Shown here: one piece after another, positions 41,185-49,587 of the stretch
How the letters are laid out: every line of letters starts with the position of its first letter
Position numbering within the stretch: the stretch's first letter is position 1
Assembly: GCF_900187395.1 (NCBI RefSeq)
Contig: NZ_FYEZ01000001.1
Coordinates: 682,001-746,000, forward strand
Direction of reading: 5' to 3'
Length of the DNA: 64,000 nt
From: Kytococcus aerolatus
GTDB lineage: Bacteria; Actinomycetota; Actinomycetes; Actinomycetales; Dermatophilaceae
The notes under the pieces: model-generated
Database searches by the model: none
Told to the model about the DNA's origin: nothing
What the model saw: only the letters and a program-made list of their open reading frames with translations
Position numbers and translations under genes: made by a program

Positions 41185-41871
41185 TCAGGCCCCGCGCGCG
41201 ACGAGCGGCATCTCGCGCACCGTGCCGGCCAGCAGGTCGACCACCGCGATGCGGCCCACCAGGGGCCGCCCCTGCCCGGTGAGCAGCTTGACCGCCTCCG
41301 CGGCCTGCCAGGCACCGAGCATCGCCGGGGTGGCCCCGAGGATCTGCGGCGGGGCGGGCAGCTCCTCGCGCATGGCGCTGGCGTCCTCCCACTGCGGCCC
41401 GCCGGGGACGAACACGCTGAGCACGCCCTGCCAGCCGTCGATCGCCGACCAGATCCAGGGCACGCCGGCCTCCCGGCAGCTCGTCGAGATGGCCGTGCGG
41501 GAGGCGACCTTGTCGGTGCAGTCGAGCACCACGTCGAAGCCCTGCACGAGCTCGGCGTCCTGTGCGGTGAGGCGCCGGACCTCCCCCTCGATCCGCGACT
41601 CGGGCGAGAGCTCCCGCATCCGCTCGGTGACCCGCTCCACCTTGAGCGCGCCGAGGTCGGCGTGGGTGAAGAGGGTCTGTCGGTTGAGATTGCTCAGCTC
41701 CACGACGTCGTCGTCGAGGAGCACGATCCGACCGACCCCGCTGGCCACGAGCGCGGGGATCGCCCCGGCCCCCAGCCCGCCGCAGCCCACGACGAGCGCC
41801 GAGGAGGCCCGCAGCACCCGGTTGCCCTCCTCGAGCAGCACCCGCTGCCGGGCCCACTGGTCGTCCTTCAT
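41185..41871 (-). CDS. ThiF/MoeB-family adenylyltransferase, short form without zinc motifs
   Basis: E1-like enzyme, 228 residues. The ATP loop is VVGCGGLGAGAI (near residue 26), then DDDVVELSNLNRQ and DCTDKVASR. Its role by context is adenylation of the MoaD C-terminal glycine for molybdopterin synthesis. The two CxxC zinc pairs of MoeB and any rhodanese domain are missing, giving a compact form. The ATG at 41871 is four bases after the moaE stop. MoeB is the likely role; ThiF activity cannot be excluded. Confidence 0.75.
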   Translation of the reverse strand: MKDDQWARQRVLLEEGNRVLRASSALVVGCGGLGAGAIPALVASGVGRIVLLDDDVVELSNLNRQTLFTHADLGALKVERVTERMRELSPESRIEGEVRRLTAQDAELVQGFDVVLDCTDKVASRTAISTSCREAGVPWIWSAIDGWQGVLSVFVPGGPQWEDASAMREELPAPPQILGATPAMLGAWQAAEAVKLLTGQGRPLVGRIAVVDLLAGTVREMPLVARGA

Positions 41872-41875
41872 CGCG

Positions 41876-42292
41876 TCAGCACTCACCGAGACCCACCCAC
41901 TCGTCACTCCCGTCGGCGAAGACCTGCTTCTTCCACACCGGCACCCGCTCCTTGATGCGCTCCACCAGCTCCGCGCAGGCCGGGAAGGCCCCCGCCCGGT
42001 GGGCCGAGGCGCAGCCGGCCACCAGGGCCACCTCGCCGATCGCCAGATCGCCCACCCGATGCTGGGCCACGGCCACCACGTCGAACTCCGCCTCGATCTC
42101 GGTGACCACCTCGGCCAGCACGCGCTCGGCCTCCGGGTGGGCCGAGTAGCCCAGCGAGACCACGGACCGGCCGTGGTCGTGGTCACGGACGACGCCCTCG
42201 AAGAGCACGACGGCGCCGTGGGTCCGGTCGGCCAGGTCCGCCCGGACGGCCGCCGGCTCCAGCGGCGTGGACTGGACGGTGGAGGCAGGCAT
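41876..42292 (-). CDS. moaE: Molybdopterin synthase catalytic subunit
   Basis: 138 residues. Converts cyclic pyranopterin monophosphate to molybdopterin with MoaD thiocarboxylate. Conserved segments are GAVVLFEGVVRDHDHGRSV, VAVAQHRVGDLAIGE, ASAHRAGAF and the active-site lysine region IKERVPVWKKQ. Divergent from moeA with only 34 bp between the start codons, so the promoters overlap. Confidence 0.92.
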   Translation of the reverse strand: MPASTVQSTPLEPAAVRADLADRTHGAVVLFEGVVRDHDHGRSVVSLGYSAHPEAERVLAEVVTEIEAEFDVVAVAQHRVGDLAIGEVALVAGCASAHRAGAFPACAELVERIKERVPVWKKQVFADGSDEWVGLGEC

Positions 42293-42326
42293 GCGGCCCA
42301 GCGTACGGCGCAGGCAGGATGGACCC

Positions 42327-43562
42327 ATGGTCCAGCCCCACCCCGCCCCACAGACCGCCTGGCAGCGCACCCCGGCCGAGCACACCGCGGCCGTCCGCGC
42401 CCTCGCGCCGGAACCCCGCCCCGAGCGGATCCCCCTGCCGGAGGCCACAGGGCGCATCCTGGCCCGGGACGTCGCCTCCCCGCGGGAGCTGCCGCTCTGG
42501 GACTGCTCGGCGATGGACGGGTTCGCCGCCCGCCGCGCCGACCTGGCCGAGGGCGTCGTGCTGCCGGTGCGCGGCGACGTGCCCGCCGGTGTCGCCCCCG
42601 GACCGTTGGAGCCGGGGACGGCGATGCGGATCATGACCGGCTCCCCCGTGCCGCAGGGGGCCGACACCGTGGTGCCGGTGGAGCTCACGGACATCCCCCG
42701 CGGACCGGTCCCGCTGCCCCAGGAGGTCCGCGTGGACGAGCTGCCGGCCGGGGACAACACCCGCGCCGCCGGCAGCGACGTGACCACCGGGCAGGTCGTG
42801 GCGGAGGCCGGGACGGTCCTCGACGCCCTCACCCTGGGCGCCGTCGCCGCGGTGGGGGTGGCCGAGGTCGAGGCCACCCGCCCGGTGCGGGTCCGGGCCG
42901 TGGCCACGGGGGACGAGCTGGCCCCGCTGGGCACCGAGCCGGGCCCGGGGCAGCTCCCGGACTGCAACTCCTGGCTGGTGCACGGCCTGGCCACGGCGCT
43001 CGGCCATCCCACCGAGCGGGTCCTGCTCGACCACGACGACCCGGAGGAGCTCGGCCGCCGCCTGCCGGAGCTCACCGCGGACACCGACCTGCTCGTCTTC
43101 ACCGGCGGGGTGAGCGCCGGCGCCTTCGAGGTGGTCCGCCAGTGCCTGGAGCCCCGCGGCATCGAGTTCGGGCAGGTGTCCATGCAGCCGGGCAAGCCGC
43201 AGGGCGTCGGGCAGCTCGACGGCGTGACCGTGCTCTGCCTGCCGGGCAACCCGGTCTCGGCGGTCGTGTCCTTCCTGGCCTTCGCCCGCCCGTGGCTGGA
43301 TGCCGCCAGCGGTCGGGAGGCCCCCGGGCCGGTGACGGCTGTGCTCGGCGACGGGTGGGCCAAGAAGCCGGGCCGCACCCAGTACATGCCCGTCACCCTC
43401 AGCCCCGAGGAGGGCCGGCTGGTGGCCCGGCGGCGCAGCGCCGAGGGCTCCCTCTCGCACCTGGCCTCCCGCCTGGCGGGGGTGGACGGATTCGCGATCG
43501 TCCCGGCTGCGGCCGAGGGCGTGCAGGAGGGGGACCTCGTCGAGGTCATGATGGTGCCATGA
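42327..43562 (+). CDS. moeA: Molybdopterin molybdotransferase
   Basis: Inserts molybdate into adenylylated molybdopterin. 411 residues. Family landmarks are LPLWDCSAMDGFA, RIMTGSPVPQGADTVV, VRAVATGDEL, FTGGVSAG, QPGKPQGVG and LPGNPVSAVVSF. The ATG at 42327 follows CAGGATGG. Overlaps moaC by 4 bp. Confidence 0.93.
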   Translation: MVQPHPAPQTAWQRTPAEHTAAVRALAPEPRPERIPLPEATGRILARDVASPRELPLWDCSAMDGFAARRADLAEGVVLPVRGDVPAGVAPGPLEPGTAMRIMTGSPVPQGADTVVPVELTDIPRGPVPLPQEVRVDELPAGDNTRAAGSDVTTGQVVAEAGTVLDALTLGAVAAVGVAEVEATRPVRVRAVATGDELAPLGTEPGPGQLPDCNSWLVHGLATALGHPTERVLLDHDDPEELGRRLPELTADTDLLVFTGGVSAGAFEVVRQCLEPRGIEFGQVSMQPGKPQGVGQLDGVTVLCLPGNPVSAVVSFLAFARPWLDAASGREAPGPVTAVLGDGWAKKPGRTQYMPVTLSPEEGRLVARRRSAEGSLSHLASRLAGVDGFAIVPAAAEGVQEGDLVEVMMVP

Positions 43563-44035
43563 GCCAGCCCTTCACCCATCTCGACGAGCAGGGCGCCGCC
43601 CGCATGGTCGACGTCACCCACAAGCAACCGACCGTGCGGCACGCGACCGCGCGGGCCACGGTGGAGCTCGGGCCCACCGTGGCCGCGGTCATGGACGACG
43701 GCGAGGTCCCCAAGGGGGACGTGCTGGCGGTGGCCCGCATCGCCGGCATCGCGGCGGCCAAGCGGGTGCCGGACCTGCTGCCCCTGGCCCACGTCATCGG
43801 CGTGCACCACGCCCGCATCGAGCTGGAGCGCGAGGGTGAGCTGCTCACCATCACCGCCGAGTGCGGCACCGCCGACCGCACCGGGGTGGAGATGGAGGCC
43901 CTCACCGCCGCGAGCGTGGCCGCCCTGGCCGTGGTGGACATGGTCAAGGGGCTCGACAAGGCCGTCCGCATCGGCGGGGTGGAGCTGATCGCGAAGTCCG
44001 GCGGCAAGTCCGGCGACTGGCACCGCGAGGGCTGA
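43559..44035 (+). CDS. moaC: Cyclic pyranopterin monophosphate synthase
   Basis: 158 residues, second enzyme of the cofactor pathway after MoaA. Contains ARMVDVTHKQPTVRHATA, GIAAAKRVPDLLPLAHVIG, TGVEMEALTAASVAALAVVD and MVKGLDKAVRI with the conserved catalytic Lys/Asp. ATGA overlap with moeA. Confidence 0.94.
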   Translation: MSQPFTHLDEQGAARMVDVTHKQPTVRHATARATVELGPTVAAVMDDGEVPKGDVLAVARIAGIAAAKRVPDLLPLAHVIGVHHARIELEREGELLTITAECGTADRTGVEMEALTAASVAALAVVDMVKGLDKAVRIGGVELIAKSGGKSGDWHREG

Positions 44036-44068
44036 GCCCGCCCACCGGGTCCCGGGGCCGGCGGCCCC

Positions 44069-44551
44069 TCAGTGGTCACCGCCGCGCACCTGGTCGAGCA
44101 GGTGGTCCAGCAGCGGATCGAGCACGCCGATCGCGTCGCGCACCCCGCCGGTGCTGCCGGGCAGGGTGATGACGACGGTCCGCCCGTGCTCCGCCTCGAC
44201 GAGGCCGGCCACCCCCCGGGTGAGCGGCGCCCCGGCCACGCCCTTCGCCGCGCCGACGGCCCGCACCTGCTCGATGATCCCCGGGATCTCCACGCTCAGC
44301 AGGGGCGCGACCACCTCGGGTGTGCGGTCGCGGGGCGTGACCCCGGTGCCGCCGGTGGTGAGCACGAGCTCGGCCCCCGCCTCGACGGCCCGCCGCACGG
44401 CCTGCGCCACGGGCTCCCCGTCCGGCACCACCACCCGCTCCACCGTGTGCCCCCTCCCGGCCAGCCACTCGGCGAGCAGCGGCCCGGAGCGGTCCTCGGC
44501 TCGACCGGCGCTCGCCCGGTCCGACGCGGTGACGACGTGACTGGTGACCAT
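44069..44551 (-). CDS. mogA: MogA/MoaB-family molybdopterin adenylyltransferase
   Basis: 160 residues. Activates molybdopterin with ATP before metal insertion. TASDRASAGRAEDRSGPLL and LVLTTGGTGVTPRDRTPE hold the MPT-binding residues; LPGSTGGVRDAIG is near the end. The ATG at 44551 is close to the divergent moaA start (44576) and lacks a Shine-Dalgarno, so both messages may be leaderless (TAGGGT at 44563-44568 fits a -10 for moaA). Confidence 0.88.
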   Translation of the reverse strand: MVTSHVVTASDRASAGRAEDRSGPLLAEWLAGRGHTVERVVVPDGEPVAQAVRRAVEAGAELVLTTGGTGVTPRDRTPEVVAPLLSVEIPGIIEQVRAVGAAKGVAGAPLTRGVAGLVEAEHGRTVVITLPGSTGGVRDAIGVLDPLLDHLLDQVRGGDH

Positions 44552-44575
44552 GTCACGCATCGTAGGGTTGAGGTC

Positions 44576-45592
44576 ATGTCCCACCTGCCGCTCGTCGACC
44601 GGTTCGGCCGGGTGGCCACGGACCTACGACTCTCCGTGACCGACGTCTGCAACCTGCGCTGCACCTACTGCCTGCCGGAGGTGGTCGACGGCTGGCTGCC
44701 CCGTGCCGAGGTCCTGGACCGCGAGGAGCTCGTCCGCCTCGCCCGCATCGGCACCCGGACCCTGGGCATCGAGAAGATCCGCCTCACCGGGGGCGAGCCG
44801 CTCACCCGCCCCGACCTGGTCGAGATCGTCGCCGACCTGCACCGCGCCCTGCCCGAGGTGGAGCTGGCGCTCACCACGAACGGTCTCGGCCTGGCCCGGA
44901 AGGCCGGTGCCCTGCGCGAGGCCGGGCTGTCCCGCGTGAACGTCTCCCTGGACACCGTCGACCGGCACACCTACGCCCAGATCACCCGCCGGGACCGCCT
45001 CGACGAGGTGCTCGAGGGGCTCTCTGCGGCAGTCGCGGCCGGGCTCACCCCGGTGAAGGTCAACTGCGTCCCCACCCGCGGGATCAACGACGACGGCCTG
45101 CTCGACCTCGTGGACCACTGCGTCGAGACCGGCTGCGAGCTGCGCTTCATCGAGCAGATGCCGATCGGTGCCCCCCGCGACTGGGCCCGGGAGAACCTCG
45201 TGACCGCCCAGGAGGTGCGCGCCCAGGTCGCCACCCGGTACGAGCTGCGCGAGGTGCCCGCCCGCGGCGCCGCCCCCGCCGAGCTCTTCGACCTGTGGCG
45301 CGACGGGGAGCAGATGGGCCGGATCGGCACCATCGCCTCGGTCACCGAACCCTTCTGCGGCTCCTGCGACCGCACCCGGATCTCCGCCGACGGCCAGCTG
45401 CGCTCCTGCCTGTTCTCGCAGGACGAGACCGACCTGCGCGGCCTGCTCCGCGGCGGCGCGGACGACGAGCAGATCGCCCGCGCCTGGCTGGGCACGATGG
45501 CCGCCAAGCCCCGCGCCCACGGCTCGGACGCCGGTGGCTTCGGCGAGGACTTCGTGCAACCCGAGCGACCCATGAACGCGATCGGAGGATGA
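44576..45592 (+). CDS. moaA: GTP 3',8-cyclase (radical SAM)
   Basis: First step of molybdenum-cofactor synthesis. 338 residues. N-terminal cluster CNLRCTYC (Cys25, 29, 32); C-terminal cluster CGSCDRTR with a further Cys in LRSCLF. The C-terminal Gly-Gly tail (NAIGG), needed for activity with MoaC, is present. Overlaps moaD by 4 bp. Confidence 0.95.
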   Translation: MSHLPLVDRFGRVATDLRLSVTDVCNLRCTYCLPEVVDGWLPRAEVLDREELVRLARIGTRTLGIEKIRLTGGEPLTRPDLVEIVADLHRALPEVELALTTNGLGLARKAGALREAGLSRVNVSLDTVDRHTYAQITRRDRLDEVLEGLSAAVAAGLTPVKVNCVPTRGINDDGLLDLVDHCVETGCELRFIEQMPIGAPRDWARENLVTAQEVRAQVATRYELREVPARGAAPAELFDLWRDGEQMGRIGTIASVTEPFCGSCDRTRISADGQLRSCLFSQDETDLRGLLRGGADDEQIARAWLGTMAAKPRAHGSDAGGFGEDFVQPERPMNAIGG

Positions 45593-45837
45593 CGACCATG
45601 ACCCTGCAGATCCGCTGGTACGCCGGCGCGGCCCAGGCTGCCGGTACCGAGTCCGAGACGGCCACCCTCAGCGGGCCCGGCAGCATCCGGGAGGTGCTCG
45701 CCGCCCACCGCCCGGGCGCGGCGGCCGTCCTGGAGCGCTGCAGCTTCCTCGTCGACGGCCGCCGCCTGGAGGGTGAGGAGCCCTTCCCCACCGAGGCCGG
45801 CACGCTCGACGTGCTGCCGCCCTTCGCCGGCGGATGA
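45589..45837 (+). CDS. moaD: Molybdopterin synthase sulfur carrier subunit
   Basis: 82-residue ubiquitin-like protein ending in the required Gly-Gly (PPFAGG). Start at ATG 45589 overlapping moaA (GGATGA); a second ATG three codons later is possible. Overlaps mobA by 4 bp. Confidence 0.92.
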   Translation: MTTMTLQIRWYAGAAQAAGTESETATLSGPGSIREVLAAHRPGAAAVLERCSFLVDGRRLEGEEPFPTEAGTLDVLPPFAGG

Positions 45838-46454
45838 GAACCGGCGAGGAGGCCACCCTCGAGAACACCGCAGCAATCGTTCTCTCCGGCGGGCGATCCG
45901 CCCGCATGGGGAGGCCGAAGCACGCGCTCGTGCGGGACGGTGTGACGCTGCTGGAGATCGCGCTCTCAGCCTGCCCCGGGGCGCGTCCGGTCGTGCTCGT
46001 GGGGCCCCCGTCGCTGCAGGCTGACCTGACCGCCGCGGGGCTGGCGGGACGGGTCGCCCTCACCCGGGAGGACCCCCCGGGCGGGGGACCGTGCGCGGGC
46101 CTGGCGGCCGGCATCGAGCGGGTGCCGGCCGGGGTGGAATGGGTCCAGCTGCTCACCTGCGACCTCCCCCGGGCCCCGGAGGTCGTGGCCGCCCTTGCCG
46201 CCGTCGAGCCTCCCCACGGGGCCGCGGCGGTTCTGGCCACGGACTCCTCCGGGTGGCCCCAGCTGCTCTGTGGCCGCTACCGGGCGGCACCCCTGCGGGC
46301 CGCGCTGGCCGGGGAGGTGCGGGACCGCTCGGCGCGCCGGGTGCTCGGTGATCTCGTCCGTCAGGAGATCCCGCTCGAGGACGTGCTCCTCGCCGACGTG
46401 GACGACCCGGACGCCGCCCGGCGGGCCGGGTTCAGCCCGCCCGGCGGCTGGTGA
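45834..46454 (+). CDS. mobA: Molybdenum cofactor guanylyltransferase-like NTP transferase
   Basis: 206 residues. Nucleotide-binding signature LSGGRSARMGRPKHALV near residue 18, then GGGPCAGLAAG and LLTCDLPR metal site. Attaches GMP (or CMP) to the cofactor. Its 3' end overlaps convergent modB by 23 bp. MobA is favoured by the gene neighbourhood. Confidence 0.87.
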   Translation: MRTGEEATLENTAAIVLSGGRSARMGRPKHALVRDGVTLLEIALSACPGARPVVLVGPPSLQADLTAAGLAGRVALTREDPPGGGPCAGLAAGIERVPAGVEWVQLLTCDLPRAPEVVAALAAVEPPHGAAAVLATDSSGWPQLLCGRYRAAPLRAALAGEVRDRSARRVLGDLVRQEIPLEDVLLADVDDPDAARRAGFSPPGGW

Positions 46455-47295
46455 AGCGGGACAGCCCACCGGCCCACCGCCCGCGCAGGGCCACGATGAC
46501 GGCCGCCGAGACGAGGAGCAGGACCACGCTGAGGGTGACGGCGGCCTGGGGGTCGTTCTGCATCGTGAGGTAGACGGCCAGGGGCATGGTCTGGGTGCTG
46601 CCGGGCAGGTTGCCGGCGAACACGATGGTGGCCCCGAACTCCCCCAGCGCCCGCGCCCAGCACAGGACCACCCCGGCCAGGAGCGAGGGGGCCGCCAGCG
46701 GCAGCGTGACCCGGCGGAAGGTCTGCCAGGCGTCCGCCCCGCACGTCCAGGCCGCCTCCTCCAGGCTGCGGTCGCGCTGGGCGAGGGCACCGTCCACGGT
46801 GGTCACGAGGAAGGGCATCGCCACGAAGGTCTGGGCCAGCACCACCGCGGCCGGGGTGAAGGGCAGGGTGACGCCGAACCAGGCGTCGAGCCGCTGCCCC
46901 AGGAGCCCGGTGCGCCCGAAGGCCATGAGCAGGGCGACACCGCCGACGGCCGGGGGCAGGACCAGGGGCAGGGTCACCAGGGCGCGCACCCCGGCGGCCA
47001 CCCGGCGGCGGAACGCTCCCCGCTGGTCGCTCGCTGCCAGCCACCAGGCCAGGGGGACGCCGCACAGGACCGAGAGCGCCGTGGCCACGCTCGAGCTGGT
47101 CAGCGAGAGCACGAGGGCCTGCTGGACCGACTCCCGCCCCAGCACCCCGGGCATCGCGACCCAGTCGGCCCGAAGCAGGAGCGCCACCAGCGGCACGGCC
47201 ACGAGGGCCACGGCCGCGGCCGCCAGCAGCGCCAGCGGCGCGGCTGACCAGTCGGTGCCGGACCGACGGGAGACCGGTGGGGTGGGCCTCGTCAT
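46432..47295 (-). CDS. modB: Molybdate ABC transporter permease
   Basis: 287 residues, six predicted helices. The ModB/CysT-type motifs LPPAVGGVALLMAFGR and the EAA loop SLEEAAWTCGADAWQTFRRV and RALGEFGATIVFAGN are present. It overlaps modA by 4 bp. No ModC ATPase gene follows; the next gene is convergent mobA. Confidence 0.9.
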   Translation of the reverse strand: MTRPTPPVSRRSGTDWSAAPLALLAAAAVALVAVPLVALLLRADWVAMPGVLGRESVQQALVLSLTSSSVATALSVLCGVPLAWWLAASDQRGAFRRRVAAGVRALVTLPLVLPPAVGGVALLMAFGRTGLLGQRLDAWFGVTLPFTPAAVVLAQTFVAMPFLVTTVDGALAQRDRSLEEAAWTCGADAWQTFRRVTLPLAAPSLLAGVVLCWARALGEFGATIVFAGNLPGSTQTMPLAVYLTMQNDPQAAVTLSVVLLLVSAAVIVALRGRWAGGLSRFTSRRAG

Positions 47296-48065
47296 GGCGC
47301 CGGGGCGAAGCCGGCCTCGTCGAGGGCGCGCCCGCCGTCCTCGGACCGGACCGCGTCGACGAGCTGCTGCGCCAGGTCGGCCTGCGCGCTGCCCTCGACG
47401 ACGGCGATCGGGTAGTCGGTCGTCCCCGCGGCCCGCTCCGGGAGGTCGATACCCCGCACCCGGTCCCCCGCCGCCCGGACGTCGGTGGCGTAGACGAGCC
47501 CGGCGTCCACCTCGTCGAGCTCCGCCTTGGCCAGGACGGCGCGCACGTCAGGCTCGAGGGTGGCCGGCTCCACGTCCAGCCCCTGGTCGGCGAGCACGGC
47601 CTCGGCCAGCGCACCGCAGGGCACCTCCGGCTGGCAGAGCGCGAGCTCGACCCCCGGCCGTGCCAGGTCGGCCAGCCCGTGGACGTCACCGGGGTTGCTC
47701 GGCGGCACAGCCAGCTGGAGGCGGTTGCGGGCGAAGACCTCCGGGGAGCCCACCCGCCCCGCCTCCACGGCCGGGGCGAGGGTGCGCTCGTCCGCGGTCG
47801 CGATCACGTCGGCGGGGGCCCCGGCGGCCACCTGCGCGGCCAGGGCGGAGGAGCCCCCGAAGCTCAGCCGCACGGTGGTCCCGGGGTGGTCCTCCTCGAA
47901 CTGCCCGGCGATCTCCTCGAAGGGCTCCCGCAGGCTGGCGGCGGCCAGCACGGTGAGGGTGCGCTCCTGCCCCTCACCCCCGTCCACCCCGGGCCCGGCG
48001 GGATCCGCACCGCACCCGGCCAGCAGGGGCAGACCGAGGAGCAGGACGGGCCAGCGAGCTGTCAC
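47292..48065 (-). CDS. modA: Molybdate-binding lipoprotein
   Basis: 257 residues, GTG start. Lipobox LLAGC (Cys18), then the ModA core LTVLAAASLREPFEEIAGQF, SFGGSSALAAQVAAGAPADV, PEVFARNRLQLAVP and VYATDVRAAGD. Ser and Ala/Tyr positions typical of oxyanion binding are retained. Divergent from the flavodoxin-like gene. The 171-bp leader has no recognisable Moco riboswitch. Confidence 0.9.
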   Translation of the reverse strand: MTARWPVLLLGLPLLAGCGADPAGPGVDGGEGQERTLTVLAAASLREPFEEIAGQFEEDHPGTTVRLSFGGSSALAAQVAAGAPADVIATADERTLAPAVEAGRVGSPEVFARNRLQLAVPPSNPGDVHGLADLARPGVELALCQPEVPCGALAEAVLADQGLDVEPATLEPDVRAVLAKAELDEVDAGLVYATDVRAAGDRVRGIDLPERAAGTTDYPIAVVEGSAQADLAQQLVDAVRSEDGGRALDEAGFAPAP

Positions 48066-48236
48066 GGAACCTCCCCGGGCCGGCAGGGCGCGACCGCTCG
48101 ACGACGTGGACGACTGGGGCCGGACCGAGCCGGCGTCCGCGACAGGTTACTGCCCCTGCGAAGGCAGGTCCCGGCCCGACCGGGGCCGTCCGCTCCCGCC
48201 CCGACCTCAGCGGAGTGGCGGTGGCACCCTGAGGGC

Positions 48237-48734
48237 ATGGCACGCCTGCTCCTGGTCCACCACTCCCCCTCGGCAACCACCACGGCGCTCACCGACGCCG
48301 TGCTCGGAGGAGCCCGCGACGACGCCATCGAGGGGGTGGAGGTCCACGTCCGTCCCGCCCTGGAGGCCACGGCCGAAGAGGTCCTCGCCGCGGACGCCGT
48401 CCTCCTGGGCACCTCGGCCAACTTCGGCTACATGTCGGGGGCCCTGAAGCACTTCTTCGACCGCACCTTCCTGGACATCGGCGGTGGCCTCGGCACGGAC
48501 GGTGGTGCGACCGGTGGGCACGAGAGCACCCGTACCATCCCCTACGGGCTCTACGTCCACGGCCGCTACGACCTGACCGGCGCGGTGCGCTCGGTCGAGT
48601 CGATCGTGTCCGCCCTGCCCTGGCGGCGGGCCGCTCCCGTGCTGGAGGTGCTCGGCGACCTCGGCCCCACCGAGCTGGAGCAGGCCCACGAGCTCGGGGC
48701 CACGCTCGCCGCCCTGGTCTCGCCCGGAGGCTGA
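48237..48734 (+). CDS. Flavodoxin/NAD(P)H-quinone reductase-like flavoprotein
   Basis: 165 residues with a flavodoxin-like fold. FMN phosphate loop VHHSPSATTTALTDAVL, then GTSANFGYMSGALKHFFDRT, a strong WrbA/flavodoxin-type isoalloxazine loop, and YGLYVHGRYDLTGA. Redox partner unknown. Divergent from modA. Confidence 0.75.
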   Translation: MARLLLVHHSPSATTTALTDAVLGGARDDAIEGVEVHVRPALEATAEEVLAADAVLLGTSANFGYMSGALKHFFDRTFLDIGGGLGTDGGATGGHESTRTIPYGLYVHGRYDLTGAVRSVESIVSALPWRRAAPVLEVLGDLGPTELEQAHELGATLAALVSPGG

Positions 48735-48839
48735 CCCCTCCCCCGGGTACGACCGGCGCACCCCCGCGGACCCGTTAGGATTGTGCGGCCTGTGTCCTCG
48801 CCGGGACGCACACCATCCCGACCCCCCTGGGGAGAGAAC

Positions 48840-49523
48840 ATGCCCATCCACACCCGTCGCCGGAGCACCCCGCTCCGCCGGCGTGCGCTGCTGTCCGGAG
48901 CGCTCGTCGCCGGTGTCGGCCTGTCGGCCTGCTCGCCGCAGGCACCCACCGAGGTGATGCCCGAGCGCTTCGTCGACCCGCCCTACCTGGCGGAGGACAT
49001 GGACGCCCAGGAGCAGGCCGAGGCCGAGGAGGCCTGGGAGCAGATCTCGGGCTGGGCCCTGGACAACGCGACCAGCGAGGGGGCGCTCGACCCCGAGAGG
49101 CCCACCACCGCCGCGGACCTGACCGAGCCCGTGGTCCGGCAGATGACCCCCCGTAGCGCGAAGGCCTGGGAGCGGCACGTGGAGGCCGACCTCGCCGGCG
49201 ATCTCGACGCCCGCGACACGGTGAACCTCCTGCACTTCCACGAGTGGCCCAAGAACTTCAACCGACGCCGGATGGAACCGGTCCATCACGGCTCCTGGGT
49301 GACCGACGGCGAGGTGTACCCGGCCGAGGGCGAGGGATTCGACATCTCGATGACCGTCGTCACCCGAGCCGGTCTGACCTGGGACAAGCAGCTGGTCTCG
49401 CAGGACGTCAACCGCCGGGTGAACCTGCGGGTCGTCCCCGAGGGCGACCGCTGGCTGGTGGCGAACTACGACGGGAAGCTCCGCATCACCCCCTCGGCCA
49501 AGGACGTCTCCCCCAACGTCTGA
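48840..49523 (+). CDS. Hypothetical lipoprotein
   Basis: 227 residues from the ATG at 48840 (after GGGGAGAGAAC). An Arg-rich N-terminus with RRRALLSGALVAGVGLSAC gives a lipobox Cys. The mature part is acidic and shows a mixed alpha/beta pattern (HHGSWVTDGEVYPAEGEGFD and NLRVVPEGDRWLVANYDGK), with no recognised family. The gene is monocistronic, ended by a strong bidirectional terminator. Confidence 0.6.
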   Translation: MPIHTRRRSTPLRRRALLSGALVAGVGLSACSPQAPTEVMPERFVDPPYLAEDMDAQEQAEAEEAWEQISGWALDNATSEGALDPERPTTAADLTEPVVRQMTPRSAKAWERHVEADLAGDLDARDTVNLLHFHEWPKNFNRRRMEPVHHGSWVTDGEVYPAEGEGFDISMTVVTRAGLTWDKQLVSQDVNRRVNLRVVPEGDRWLVANYDGKLRITPSAKDVSPNV

Positions 49524-49535
49524 CCCGTCGCCGCG

Positions 49536-49587
49536 CGACGAAGGAGGGGCGGCCCCACCCTGTGGTGGGGCCGCCCCTCCTTCGTCG
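49536..49587. terminator. Strong bidirectional terminator
   Basis: Perfect 24-bp stem (49536-49559 with 49564-49587) and CTGT loop between convergent stops. Confidence 0.85.

Noticed and set aside
48066-48236. Moco riboswitch in the modA leader
   Set aside because: No match to the conserved helices could be recognised by eye.
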